Part shown: positions 38,917 through 48,809 of the stretch, in pieces
Numbering within the stretch: position 1 is the stretch's first letter
How the letters are laid out: every line of letters begins with the position of its first letter
Source: Candidatus Azobacteroides sp.
GTDB taxonomy: Bacteria > Bacteroidota > Bacteroidia > Bacteroidales > WRGA01
Direction of reading: 5' to 3'
Length of the DNA: 64,000 nt
NCBI GenBank assembly: GCA_009787405.1
Contig: WRGA01000124.1
Location: 34,607-98,606 of the forward strand
Made by a program: the position numbers and the translations under genes
The notes under the pieces: generated by a model
What the model was told of the DNA's origin: nothing
The model's database searches: none
The model's input: the letters and a program-made list of their open reading frames with translations, nothing else

Positions 38917-40425
38917 TTGAAAATGAAAATGAATATTTTAAAAAATAACTATTTATATTTATCCCTTGTCATTATTATTTACTTGGCGATAACCATAGTG
39001 AGTTTGAATCATTGTTATTTTTGGGATAATATACAACAGACTTCCAAAGAAGCACATTGGTATTATAATACTAATTTTTCCCATATTTTACTCCCCTCTT
39101 TTTCCGATTTCTCGGAACAGCCTCTATATCTCACTCCCGGTAAATATGATATTACCGGAACCGGCTATCATCCTCCTTTTACAGGTATAGTAACTGCGTT
39201 GTTATGGAAAATTTTCGGTAAAAGTTTATGGGTTTCCCATATATTTATTTTTTGTTGTTCTTTAATTCTAATTTTTAATGCCTTTAAATTATTTTCCATA
39301 CTTTTCCCTAATAAGCTATATGGCGCATTTATAATGCTTCCGTTGCTTGATCCGTCTTTTTTATCACAATTATCTATTGCAGCACCGGAAATCATATTAA
39401 TGGCTGCTTTTGTTGTTTGTCTCAGAGCAATTGTATGCGGAAAAAAAATATTATTATCCGTCGGATTTATTTTTTTATGTTTGGTGAATGCCAGAGGTAT
39501 TTTTGCTGGAGGTATTATTTTTATTTTTTATTGGTTTTATAAAATATATTGTCTTAAAAATAAATTTTATATAAAATATTTTTTTAAAGAATTAATTTCT
39601 TTTTTACCGGCTTTTGTTATACTGATAATTTTTTTCGCTTATTATTTTTCGCAAAGAGGCTGGTTTTTTTCAGATAAAGATTCTATTTGGGCAAGTGGAT
39701 ATGAAAGGCCTGATTCCTTTCAAGGGTTGATTAAAAACATTTGTGTGTATTTATTTTTATTATTTGAAAACGGAAGAATATTTATATGGTTATTTTTATT
39801 TTTTATGTTAAAAAAAATAATATATAATGGAAAAAATAAAAGAATTAATTTGAATAATATGGAAAAATCATTCCTTTTTTTATTTGTCTTGTTCATACTG
39901 ATGTATCTATATATAGCTTCATCTACTAAAGTTTCTATTATAGCACGGTATTATATGCCTATTTATTTTTTATTGGACATATTATTTTTTATTTTTGCAG
40001 AGAGACTAAAAATAAAGAAGATAAATACTTATGTTTTTGTTTTAATACTTTTTCTGTTGGCAGGAAATCTTTCTGTTTATATTTATCCGGACAAATTAGC
40101 TAAAAACTGGGATTCAACACTCGGACACTTACCATTTTATGAGTTAAGAGATGAATGTTTCGAATATATGGAAGCAAACGGAATTCCCTATGAAAAAACT
40201 TCTGCCGGGTTTACTTTCTGCTGGAATCAAGTTTATGTCGATTTAAAGCCGAAATACAGATTTATTTATAATATGCAACATGTTCAACAGTATGTAATTT
40301 ATTCTAACATATCTAATTTAGAGGACTATATGATTGATGAATTAGCAGATAAGAAAAAGTGGGCAATATTGAAAGATTTCAGAAAAGGGCCGGTTTTTAT
40401 ATCCATTTATAAAAGAGTGGAATAG
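38917..40425 (+). CDS. Polytopic membrane protein, possible GT-C (PMT/ArnT-like) glycosyltransferase
   Basis: About 10 hydrophobic segments; acidic N-terminal loop and YHPPFTGIVTALLWKIFGKSLWVSHIF, reminiscent of PMT_2 proteins. Confidence 0.5.
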   Translation: MKMKMNILKNNYLYLSLVIIIYLAITIVSLNHCYFWDNIQQTSKEAHWYYNTNFSHILLPSFSDFSEQPLYLTPGKYDITGTGYHPPFTGIVTALLWKIFGKSLWVSHIFIFCCSLILIFNAFKLFSILFPNKLYGAFIMLPLLDPSFLSQLSIAAPEIILMAAFVVCLRAIVCGKKILLSVGFIFLCLVNARGIFAGGIIFIFYWFYKIYCLKNKFYIKYFFKELISFLPAFVILIIFFAYYFSQRGWFFSDKDSIWASGYERPDSFQGLIKNICVYLFLLFENGRIFIWLFLFFMLKKIIYNGKNKRINLNNMEKSFLFLFVLFILMYLYIASSTKVSIIARYYMPIYFLLDILFFIFAERLKIKKINTYVFVLILFLLAGNLSVYIYPDKLAKNWDSTLGHLPFYELRDECFEYMEANGIPYEKTSAGFTFCWNQVYVDLKPKYRFIYNMQHVQQYVIYSNISNLEDYMIDELADKKKWAILKDFRKGPVFISIYKRVE

Positions 40426-40430
40426 TTCTT

Positions 40431-41015
40431 TTATTTCTGATACGTATAATGCCCCGTAATTTTAAACGAAAACAAGCGATCTTCCATAACTTGTCCTGCA
40501 CCGATATTATGGACAATCAAATATCGTTTTCCGTCGGATGATTTTTTATCGACGACAATGCCGATATGACCGATTCCACCTCCTAAATCCCATGTAACAA
40601 TATCTCCGGGAACATAATCGGAAGCATTGTTTGTAATCGGTTTAACCGTTCCTTTTCTTGAAAAGAAAGTCATTAAATTCGGAACCCTCCGATGATCGAT
40701 GTTGGTATCGGTTCCTTTCAATCCCCATTTTTTTGGATATTGACTGAAATTAGCTTTCATGTCTTCATGTACTTCTTTTTGAAGATCAATGCCGAGTTTC
40801 CTGTAAGCGCGAACAACCACATCGCTACAAACCCCACGGTCTGCGGGAACATCACCGTTAGGGTAGGGGATGGTATAATATTTCGGATCGTAAATAACTT
40901 TTACTTTGGTCAGTGAAATGGCGGCATCACCGAGTTTGGTTGAAAAATCGGCATTTTGGGCATACAATCCGGTTGTTGAAATCAACAATAAAAATATCAA
41001 CGCATTTTTTCTCAT
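40431..41015 (-). CDS. DUF1287 domain protein (YiiX/NlpC-like fold)
   Basis: YTIPYPNGDVPADRGVCSDVVVRAYRKLGIDLQKEVHEDM; VPGDIVTWDLGGGIGHIGIVVD. Start MRKNALIFLLLISTTGLYAQ. Confidence 0.85.
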   Translation of the reverse strand: MRKNALIFLLLISTTGLYAQNADFSTKLGDAAISLTKVKVIYDPKYYTIPYPNGDVPADRGVCSDVVVRAYRKLGIDLQKEVHEDMKANFSQYPKKWGLKGTDTNIDHRRVPNLMTFFSRKGTVKPITNNASDYVPGDIVTWDLGGGIGHIGIVVDKKSSDGKRYLIVHNIGAGQVMEDRLFSFKITGHYTYQK

Positions 41016-41032
41016 ATCATTTTGCTTTTTTC

Positions 41033-41683
41033 TTATTCTTTTTCTCCGAATGCCAGATCGCCCGCGTCGCCCAAGCCCGGCATAATATATGCTTCGGGAG
41101 AAAGATCGGGATCGACGGCGCAAAACCAAAAAGTAGTATTTTCCGGAAATTTTGTTTTTACGTATTCCACGGCTTGTTGACTTGCAATAATAGACGCTAC
41201 ATGAATGCAGGCGGGAGTTCCTTTGGTTAAGAGAGCTTTATATGCAAGTTCCATTGAAACGCCGGTTGCTAGCATGGGATCCGTGATGATCAATGTTTTT
41301 CCGTCCAATCTCGGCGAAGTGATGTATTCGATATTAACATCAAATTTAAGAGCGTCTTTGTATTTTCTGTAAGCAGATACAAATGCATTTTCGGCATGAT
41401 CGAAATAACTCAAAAATCCGTAATGAAAAGGTATTCCTGCACGCAATATGGTTGAAATCACGGGATTGCCTGCCGGTAAATTTATTTTTGAAACTCCGAA
41501 AGGCGTATGGACTTCTTCCTGCCGATATTCGAAAGTCCCGCTGATTTCGTAAGCCATTATTTCACCCAGCCGCTGCATATTTTTACGGAAACGTCCGGGA
41601 TCCTTCTGAATGTTCGCATCCCGCATTTCAGCTGTAAAAGAATTGATAAGAGAATTTTTTTCGGAAAAATCAATAATCTTCAT
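41033..41683 (-). CDS. upp: Uracil phosphoribosyltransferase
   Basis: VISTILRAGIPFHYGFLSYFDHAENAFVSAYRK; LIITDPMLATGVSMELAYKAL; PGLGDAGDLAFGEKE. Confidence 0.92.
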   Translation of the reverse strand: MKIIDFSEKNSLINSFTAEMRDANIQKDPGRFRKNMQRLGEIMAYEISGTFEYRQEEVHTPFGVSKINLPAGNPVISTILRAGIPFHYGFLSYFDHAENAFVSAYRKYKDALKFDVNIEYITSPRLDGKTLIITDPMLATGVSMELAYKALLTKGTPACIHVASIIASQQAVEYVKTKFPENTTFWFCAVDPDLSPEAYIMPGLGDAGDLAFGEKE

Positions 41684-41728
41684 ATCTATTTAATAAATTG
41701 ATAATAAACAAGTTTGTGAACAGATTGC

Positions 41729-42181
41729 TTATTCATTAGACATGATACGCCGGATCTCATCGGATGAAAAGCCTTTGCTTAAAGCGAATCGGAATAATTT
41801 GTTTTGTTCCTCGTAATGATCTTTACTTTTTACGGTTTTACGTTTATTTTTTATCAAATCCGATAAAATATCAAGATACTTGTTTTCATCTATTTCCTCT
41901 AAAGCAGATTGAATGACATCGGATTCTATTTTTTTTTGCTGCAATGCGTGCGCTATTTTTATTTTTCCCCATTTGTTGAAACGGATTTTATCCGATACGA
42001 AGCTTTTGCAATAACGAATTTCATCAATGAATTTTTCTTTTATCAGATATTGAATGATTTTATCAGTTGTTTTCTCATCTGTTTGCCATCCGTCGAGTTT
42101 CTCTTTCACTTCGGATATACATCTTTCAGCGGCGGAGCAATACGTTGCAGCTTTATGCAGTACTTCTTGTTCGTTGATCAT
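41729..42181 (-). CDS. recX: Regulatory protein RecX
   Basis: CSAAERCISEVKEKLDGW; IQYLIKEKFIDEIRYCKSFVSDKIRFNKWGKIKIAHALQQKKI. Confidence 0.85.
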   Translation of the reverse strand: MINEQEVLHKAATYCSAAERCISEVKEKLDGWQTDEKTTDKIIQYLIKEKFIDEIRYCKSFVSDKIRFNKWGKIKIAHALQQKKIESDVIQSALEEIDENKYLDILSDLIKNKRKTVKSKDHYEEQNKLFRFALSKGFSSDEIRRIMSNE

Positions 42182-42215
42182 GATGATAGAAATTAACCTT
42201 CATTAATCAGATAAA

Positions 42216-43070
42216 TTATGATAAACCTGCCTTTATCATCCTGTCTTTTCCTGAAATATCCGTCTTTAATTCGATATTTTTAAAACCGGTTTTAAGCAGC
42301 AAATCAGCCGTTTCTTTTCCGAAGATGCTGCTCGTCTCGAAAAACAAAAATCCGTTGTTTTGGAGCAAATATAAGGCTAAATTTCCTATTTTTTCATAAA
42401 AAAGCAACGAATTATCATCGGGAACAAATAAAGCGGTGAACGGTTCGTATTCCAAGACGTTTTTGTCCATTTGGTTTTTTTCCCGTTCGGTCACATACGG
42501 AGGATTACTGACGATCACATCAAATTTTTCCGTGATGTCTTTTGAATCGACATGCAAAACATCAATCAGGTCAAAATTAATATGGACATGGTTTTTTTCG
42601 GCATTTTTTCCGGCAATATGTAAGGCATTTTCCGAAATATCCCAGGCGAATACGTCTGCTTTCGGCAGATATTTTGCCAATGATACGGCAATGCAACCGC
42701 TTCCCGTTCCGATATCCAAAATACGCGAGGGCAGGGTAGGGGAGACGCTTTGTAAAATCCAATCCACCAATTCTTCTGTTTCGGGACGAGGAATAAGAAC
42801 CGAAGGATCGACATAAAAATCAAGTCCGTAAAAACCGGTTTCCCCTAAAATATATTGCACCGGTTCATATTTTTGCAAACGCGATACGATTTCACGGATT
42901 TCATCAATTTGTTTTTCGGATAACTGATCATTGTTATTTGAAAAAACATCCATCAAAGAAACTCCGGCAACATGACGGAAAATATGCAGGGCAAAACTTC
43001 GTATTTCGTTTTCGGGATATAAGTTTTCAAGTGCTTGACAGATGTAATGATAAGTTTTCAGCACGGTCAA
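42216..43070 (-). CDS. prmC: Peptide chain release factor N5-glutamine methyltransferase
   Basis: EPVQYILGETGFYGLDFYVDPSVLIPRPETEELVDWIL; ILDIGTGSGCIAVSLAKYLP; VSNPPYVTEREK. Confidence 0.95.
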   Translation of the reverse strand: MTVLKTYHYICQALENLYPENEIRSFALHIFRHVAGVSLMDVFSNNNDQLSEKQIDEIREIVSRLQKYEPVQYILGETGFYGLDFYVDPSVLIPRPETEELVDWILQSVSPTLPSRILDIGTGSGCIAVSLAKYLPKADVFAWDISENALHIAGKNAEKNHVHINFDLIDVLHVDSKDITEKFDVIVSNPPYVTEREKNQMDKNVLEYEPFTALFVPDDNSLLFYEKIGNLALYLLQNNGFLFFETSSIFGKETADLLLKTGFKNIELKTDISGKDRMIKAGLS

Positions 43071-44860
43071 AAATTCAACGTTTTATCTTTCGGGTATTTC
43101 ACGGTGTATTTTACCGTAAATTCTTTGCTTTCTCCCGCTTTCAAAGGAAATATCCATGTCAAAACACCGATTTCCGGATTGACGGAGGCGCTGCTTGATT
43201 CCACCAATTCCACCTCAATATCTTTTTGCATGGAAATCGGATATTGTTCTTTCAATATCATGTTGATGGTCGAACTTTTGGTATTTTTCACGGTCAGTTT
43301 GTAAGCAAATTCCTGTTTTTTGTCTTTGTCGAACATTCTTGTCTTGCTGAAGTCCTGCATTTTCCGGCGGGTGACAATTACCCGTTTATCTTCATTCAAA
43401 GTCAGATTCAAAATATTTTGTGTGGATGACGGGTCGATGGACGATTTTCCGATATACGTTCCGTCGTAAGTGATATTTGCTTCTCCGGGCAACAAATTCA
43501 GATTTTCCCAACCACTGATTTCCGCCATCAGAAAGGCCGATTTATCTAATTTCGGGGCGGAATAATATTTATAAGCTGCAGGCAACGATTGTTCTTTCAG
43601 CACGATAAGCTGTTCCGTTCCGTTACCCAAAATATCATAATTCAAATCAATATCGTAAGAGACATCAATGGAACTTTCGCTTTCCGAGACAAAGTCTTCC
43701 ACGCCGGTTTTCAAAGTAACCACGATTACGCCGTTTGCTCCTCTTGAACCGTACATCGATGTTGCCGAGGCATCCTTCAAGACATCAATACTTTTGATAA
43801 GAGCGGGATCGATGCTGTTGACTTCCCATTCTTCCATCGGCTCGCCATTTACGATATACAAAGGAGAAGAAGATTCTTCTTTTTGTGTTCCGTATCCTGA
43901 AGCAACAACTTTCTCGTCTGCAATTTCCATTAATTCAGGAGAAGCGATCGCTTGTATTGTATTTTGGGAAAATTGATCCCGGCTGTTGTAATCATACGCA
44001 TAGACATAATCCAAAAACCATGTTTTAAAAACAGGAGCGGTTTTGTTCAAATTCGGCATGGCGGTGGAAAGCGTGAGTTTCACTTTTTTCCAGTCCAATC
44101 CCGTAGTTTGTCTGATTTTAGCTTTATACGAAATACCGATGGTTGATTTTTCGGTATTTTCAATATTCAGGTCGTAATACGGATTCCAAGAAGCCAACCG
44201 GGTATAATAAGAAATCGTGAACGTATAAGTTCCGGCTGTCGGGCAAATGGTTTGCAGTGTGAGTTTTCCGAATATTTTGTCGTTTTTGCGGCTTTGCACT
44301 TCCATTTGCTTTTTTAATGCGGTGAGATTCAACGTGAGATCCTTTGATTTTTCGTTTAACGCATTTTTTTCATTTTCCAGTTCCAATGATTTGATTTTGT
44401 AATAATCCATCATTTTTGTCAATTCCGCCACGCTCAAACCGTTTTGAGTTCCCGCAATAGATTTGTTGGCACGCAGCAATTCTCCCAATTCCTTGTTGGT
44501 GTTGAGCTTGGCCTGAACTTGAGACAGTTCTTTTTCATAGTACGAAATACTGTCCTGCAATTTATTCGTATTTTTATCTTCCTGATTTTTAAGATAATCT
44601 TTTGAAAATTCGGATGACATCAATGTTGCATTTCCCGAACATTTCACTTGAATGCTGTTGATTTCCACATCGGAGCTGAGTCCTTCGATAATCACTTCAT
44701 TGTTTCCCTGTTGAAGCACGGCTTTTGCTGTATGCGTCATTTCCGCGCCGATTCTGAAAATATTGACGGAATTTAATTTTGACATCGTGTTTATTTCTTC
44801 CGCAAATGCCTGTACCGATAAAAGTAGCGAAGCAAACAAAATACATGGTATTTTTTTCAT
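43067..44860 (-). CDS. DUF4139 (MuiA-like) protein with an inserted TonB-receptor plug-like segment
   Basis: DUF4139-type N- and C-terminal regions; internal SSPLYIVNGEPMEEWEVNSIDPALIKSIDVLKDASATSMYGSRGANGVIVVTLKTG. Confidence 0.85.
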   Translation of the reverse strand: MKKIPCILFASLLLSVQAFAEEINTMSKLNSVNIFRIGAEMTHTAKAVLQQGNNEVIIEGLSSDVEINSIQVKCSGNATLMSSEFSKDYLKNQEDKNTNKLQDSISYYEKELSQVQAKLNTNKELGELLRANKSIAGTQNGLSVAELTKMMDYYKIKSLELENEKNALNEKSKDLTLNLTALKKQMEVQSRKNDKIFGKLTLQTICPTAGTYTFTISYYTRLASWNPYYDLNIENTEKSTIGISYKAKIRQTTGLDWKKVKLTLSTAMPNLNKTAPVFKTWFLDYVYAYDYNSRDQFSQNTIQAIASPELMEIADEKVVASGYGTQKEESSSPLYIVNGEPMEEWEVNSIDPALIKSIDVLKDASATSMYGSRGANGVIVVTLKTGVEDFVSESESSIDVSYDIDLNYDILGNGTEQLIVLKEQSLPAAYKYYSAPKLDKSAFLMAEISGWENLNLLPGEANITYDGTYIGKSSIDPSSTQNILNLTLNEDKRVIVTRRKMQDFSKTRMFDKDKKQEFAYKLTVKNTKSSTINMILKEQYPISMQKDIEVELVESSSASVNPEIGVLTWIFPLKAGESKEFTVKYTVKYPKDKTLNF

Positions 44861-44884
44861 ACGTTAAATATTTTATTTTTTTAT

Positions 44885-45907
44885 TTATTTGAAAATCATC
44901 GAAAAATACTTTTTACCTTTCAAATAATAATCGAGTAATATACTGTTAGAGTAAATTTCGGGAATTTTTCCACACGTTGTTTTGGAAATATTTTCGCTGC
45001 GGATGTTTTTATATTCGTTTTTCATTTGTTTAAAATCTTTTCTTGCCTTGAAAACCGCTTTGGCATCAGCCGTTTTTCCTTTTAATGCAAAAGAAAAGGC
45101 AGCTGAATAATCCAGGATCCGACGAATTTTGAACACGTGGGATAAATCCTTTTCGGGAAGGTTTTTATAGATCATCAACAAGTTGTTGCGGAAATTCAGA
45201 TAGGTTTTTTGCGGACTTTCGACATTTAACGTTGCAGCTCCGACATGATAAACCCTGCTTTCCGGAAAACAAACAATTCTTTTTCCTCTTGATTTCAACC
45301 GCCAGCATAAATCAATTTCTTCCATGTGTGCGAAAAATCGGGCGTCGAAACCGCCCGCAGCTTTAAAATCGGCCGAACGGATAAACATGCACGCGCCGCT
45401 TGCCCATAAAACATCAATGAGATCATCATATTGCCGGTGATCTTTTTCGACGGTATCCATAATCCGTCCGCGGCAAAACGGGTAGCCGTATTTGTCCAAA
45501 AAACCGCCGCATGCACCCGCATATTCAAAAAAACCGTTGTGCCGTTGAGAAAGTATTTTAGGTTGACAAACGATTATTCCGGGATTTTGATCCATATATT
45601 CGATAACGGGTATCAGCCAATTTTCGGTGACTTCCACGTCCGAATTAAGCAAAATTACATATTCGGTGTCGATTTCGGCCAAAGCCCTGTTATATCCTTC
45701 GGCATAACCATAATTTTTGTCTAAAAGTATAATTTCCGTTTGCGGGAATTTTTCCTGCAAAAAAGCGATCGAATCATCTGTGGAAGCATTATCCGCCACA
45801 ACTGTTTTTGCTGTTTCGGGATCGGTATATGCCAAAACCGAGGGCAAAAACTTTTCCAACAGCGATTTCCCGTTCCAATTAAGTATGACAACTGCCGCTT
45901 TTTGCAT
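44885..45907 (-). CDS. Family 2 glycosyltransferase
   Basis: MQKAAVVILNWNGKSLLEKFLPSVL; VVADNASTDDSIAFL; LLNSDVEV; AHMEEIDLCWRLKSRG. Start MQKAAVV preferred, avoiding overlap with the upstream gene. Confidence 0.9.
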   Translation of the reverse strand: MQKAAVVILNWNGKSLLEKFLPSVLAYTDPETAKTVVADNASTDDSIAFLQEKFPQTEIILLDKNYGYAEGYNRALAEIDTEYVILLNSDVEVTENWLIPVIEYMDQNPGIIVCQPKILSQRHNGFFEYAGACGGFLDKYGYPFCRGRIMDTVEKDHRQYDDLIDVLWASGACMFIRSADFKAAGGFDARFFAHMEEIDLCWRLKSRGKRIVCFPESRVYHVGAATLNVESPQKTYLNFRNNLLMIYKNLPEKDLSHVFKIRRILDYSAAFSFALKGKTADAKAVFKARKDFKQMKNEYKNIRSENISKTTCGKIPEIYSNSILLDYYLKGKKYFSMIFK

Positions 45908-45924
45908 ATTTTCGATTGTATTTT

Positions 45925-46815
45925 TTAAGTCCGGTTTTGAATACCGATACTCTTTTTGTGTTTCCATTTTCTATGCGTCCACAACCAATAAGCCGGATTG
46001 CGCAGAATGGTTTTTTCCATTTCCCGGGTATATTTTTCGGTAATTTCAAAATCGGCACATTCTTTCGGATGTTCGGTAATCACTTTATATTCAGCTTCAT
46101 AATGTCCGCGATTCAGTTTAATGACATCCAAATAAACGACAATAAAATCCATTTGCCCGGCAATCCGTTCGTAACCTGTGATCATGGGAGTATTCTCCTG
46201 ATTCAAAAAATGAGTCACATAATGAATGTCGTTGTACATCGGACTTTGGTCGGAAATAAATCCGATAATGAATTGTCGGCCGGCCCGTTTCATTTTAACG
46301 ATTTCCCGGAACGTATCGTTTGTCGTGATGTTTTTGGTTCCGAACCTGCCGCGAAGTTTCAACATCAGTTTATCGACGGCTTTGTTGCTCAACGGATGAT
46401 AGATTTGTCCCGTGAAGAAATTTTTTTTCAAATAAAGACAAACAGAAGGCACCCATTCCCAATTTCCGTAATGCCCCAAAAGCATGATGCAAGAACGGTT
46501 GTCGGCCATTATTTGATTGATCAGATCGACATTTTTGAAAATCATCCGTTTTTTCATTTCCTCATCCGAAATATGCGCTAATTTAATGGTTTCCACTATA
46601 TAATCGCAAAAATGACGGTAAAATTTTTTTTCTGTTTCTATGATTTTTTCCGTAGATTTTTCGGGAAAAGAGTCGGTCAAATTTTTTCTGACAATTTTTT
46701 TCCGGTATCCGACAACATAATAAACAACATAAAAAAGAAAATCCGAGAAGACATAAAGTATTCTCAGCGGAAGCAAGGCATGCAAATAAACGAAAGAATA
46801 TATAAGATAATACAT
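45925..46815 (-). CDS. LpxL/HtrB-family lysophospholipid (lipid A) acyltransferase
   Basis: SCIMLLGHYGNWEWVPSVCLYLKKNFFTGQIYHPLSNKAVDKLMLKLRGRFG; GFISDQSPMYNDIHYVTHFLNQ. Confidence 0.9.
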   Translation of the reverse strand: MYYLIYSFVYLHALLPLRILYVFSDFLFYVVYYVVGYRKKIVRKNLTDSFPEKSTEKIIETEKKFYRHFCDYIVETIKLAHISDEEMKKRMIFKNVDLINQIMADNRSCIMLLGHYGNWEWVPSVCLYLKKNFFTGQIYHPLSNKAVDKLMLKLRGRFGTKNITTNDTFREIVKMKRAGRQFIIGFISDQSPMYNDIHYVTHFLNQENTPMITGYERIAGQMDFIVVYLDVIKLNRGHYEAEYKVITEHPKECADFEITEKYTREMEKTILRNPAYWLWTHRKWKHKKSIGIQNRT

Positions 46816-46816
46816 T

Positions 46817-46999
46817 TTATTTCAAGATTTTCCCGCTCTCTTTTTCCATTAAAACTCTCATCTGTTGAGCAGCAATTTGATTTAACTTTATCAAACGTTC
46901 TTGTTGCGATGTAAGTCCGGCAGGGATAAGGTTATGTTTAACGGCGTCGGTGTGAATATAGTAATTGATTTTTGCCGATTCACGTTTTGCCGGCTCGTT
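46817..46999 (-). pseudogene. Gene remnant, possibly the C-terminal part of a KilA-N/BRO-like protein
   Basis: Open frame NEPAKRESAKINYYIHTDAVKHNLIPAGLTSQQERLIKLNQIAAQQMRVLMEKESGKILK*, with a stop just upstream and no proper start. Confidence 0.4.
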
Positions 47000-47027
47000 T
47001 TAACCCCCTCATAAATGTGGGGGTTAA
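47000..47027. terminator. Hairpin TTAACCCCC / GGGGGTTAA
   Basis: Perfect 9-bp arms with a 10-nt loop. Confidence 0.5.
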
Positions 47028-47105
47028 TCGTTGTTATTTTTGCCATACTGTCATGTCGCATTTTTAAAATTTGCTTGATTAATTTTTTAAAATTTTTTTT
47101 GAATA

Positions 47106-48413
47106 TTATCCCCGTAACGCGCTTTTTTCTTCATTGAAATCACCTAATATTACTTTCGATACGTTATTCACCGATTCGGGATTGTAAATTCTTTCCACTT
47201 GAATGTAATTCTCTGTAAATCCGTGCATTTTCTTTCCCGACTTCGGTTGTTCGAAAATGACTTTACGTTCCGTTCCGATTTGTGAAGCGTAAAAATTCAA
47301 ACGCTTTTGTTCCGACAAATCCGATAAGATTCTGCTTCTTTCCTTTTTCTCGCCGGCGCTTACCGAATGATCGATCTTCAATGCTTGTGTGCCGTTTCGT
47401 TCGGAATACGTAAATACATGCAATCGGGAGACATCCAGACTTTTGATCAAATCATACGATCGGTTGAAATATTCTTCCGTTTCACCGCGGGCGCCGACAA
47501 TTACATCCACTCCGATAAAAGCGTCGGGCATGGCTTGTTTTATTCGTTGCACTTTGGAAATGAATAAATTCGTGTCGTATTTTCGTTTCATCAGCTTCAA
47601 AACATCATCCGAACCCGATTGCAGCGGCAAATGAAAATGAGGAGCAAAACGGTTGGAAGAGGCGACAAAGTCGATGATTTCATCCGTTAATAAATCGGGT
47701 TCGATCGAAGAAATACGATAACGTTCAATACCGGCCACCTGATCCAACGCTTGAATGAGTTGAAAAAACGTTTCGCCGGTTGTTTTTCCGAAATCACCTA
47801 CATTCACGCCCGTCAATACAATTTCTTTTCCCCCTCTTTCGGCACAATTTTGCGCTTGTTCCGTCAAATCGACGATTTTTCCGTTACGACTTCGTCCGCG
47901 CGCCAGCGGAATGGTGCAGTATGTACAATAATAATCGCAGCCGTCTTGCACTTTCAAAAAATAACGGGTTCGATCACCCTGCGAACAGGAAGGGGAGAAA
48001 GCCGTGATATCTTTGACCGGGGAAACGACGATGTTCGGAACTTTTGAATTATTCAATGGATTCAAATAAGAAAAAATATCCGCTTTTTGACCGGTGCCGA
48101 TTACTAAATCCACTTGCTTCATGCCGGCAATTTCATTTGGTTTCAGTTGGGCATAACACCCGGTGACGACCAGAAAAGAATCGGGATTTTCCTTACGGAT
48201 TTTGCGGATGGCCTGCCGGCATTTTTTATCGGCCAAATCGGTGACCGAACAAGTATTCACAATGCAAATATCGGCTTTTTCTCCTTTTCCGGCTTTCCGT
48301 ATGCCGTTTTCTTCCAATAGTTTACCGATGGATGACGTTTCGGCAAAATTCAATTTACAACCCAATGTATAATAAGCGGCGGATTTATTTTCAAAAACAG
48401 AAATATCAATCAC
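47106..48413 (-). CDS. mtaB: tRNA (t6A37) methylthiotransferase MtaB
   Basis: AAYYTLGCKLNFAETSSIGKLL; VQDGCDYYCTYCTIPLARGRSRN (radical SAM CxxxCxxC); HLPLQSGSDDVLKLMKRKYD. Confidence 0.93.
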   Translation of the reverse strand: MIDISVFENKSAAYYTLGCKLNFAETSSIGKLLEENGIRKAGKGEKADICIVNTCSVTDLADKKCRQAIRKIRKENPDSFLVVTGCYAQLKPNEIAGMKQVDLVIGTGQKADIFSYLNPLNNSKVPNIVVSPVKDITAFSPSCSQGDRTRYFLKVQDGCDYYCTYCTIPLARGRSRNGKIVDLTEQAQNCAERGGKEIVLTGVNVGDFGKTTGETFFQLIQALDQVAGIERYRISSIEPDLLTDEIIDFVASSNRFAPHFHLPLQSGSDDVLKLMKRKYDTNLFISKVQRIKQAMPDAFIGVDVIVGARGETEEYFNRSYDLIKSLDVSRLHVFTYSERNGTQALKIDHSVSAGEKKERSRILSDLSEQKRLNFYASQIGTERKVIFEQPKSGKKMHGFTENYIQVERIYNPESVNNVSKVILGDFNEEKSALRG

Positions 48414-48543
48414 TTTGAATGTACGATTTTACAATTTACGATTTACAATTTGCCCGGTTGACGGCCGTTTTTCGGTGTAATATTATCGAAAACGGGCAAA
48501 AGATTTAATTTTCTGCAAAAGTATATATAAAATCCACGATATT

Positions 48544-48600
48544 AAGTACATGCCGGCATTTAATGTCTATCATTTCAACCCCGAAAACGCCTTTATGACG
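48544..48600 (+). repeat. Dispersed repeat, 5'-half fragment
   Basis: AAGTACATGCCGGCATTTAATGTCTATCATTTCAACCCCGAAAACGCC matches the 5' half of the 9756 and 22903 copies. Confidence 0.5.
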
Positions 48601-48809
48601 GTAATCTTAAGGCAATCCCGGCTGATATTTTAATAAATTTTTGCATAACGAAACATAAAATACATAATTTTTTTTGGAAGTAAGGGTTGAATAATCGTAT
48701 CTTTGCCGCCGATAAAACTGATTAAGAAGTATTTTTTTAAAGCCGAAAATCGGCAAACCTTTGATTATTAGCGAATAATAAGGTGTTTTTTTTAACTAAA
48801 ACGATTTTT

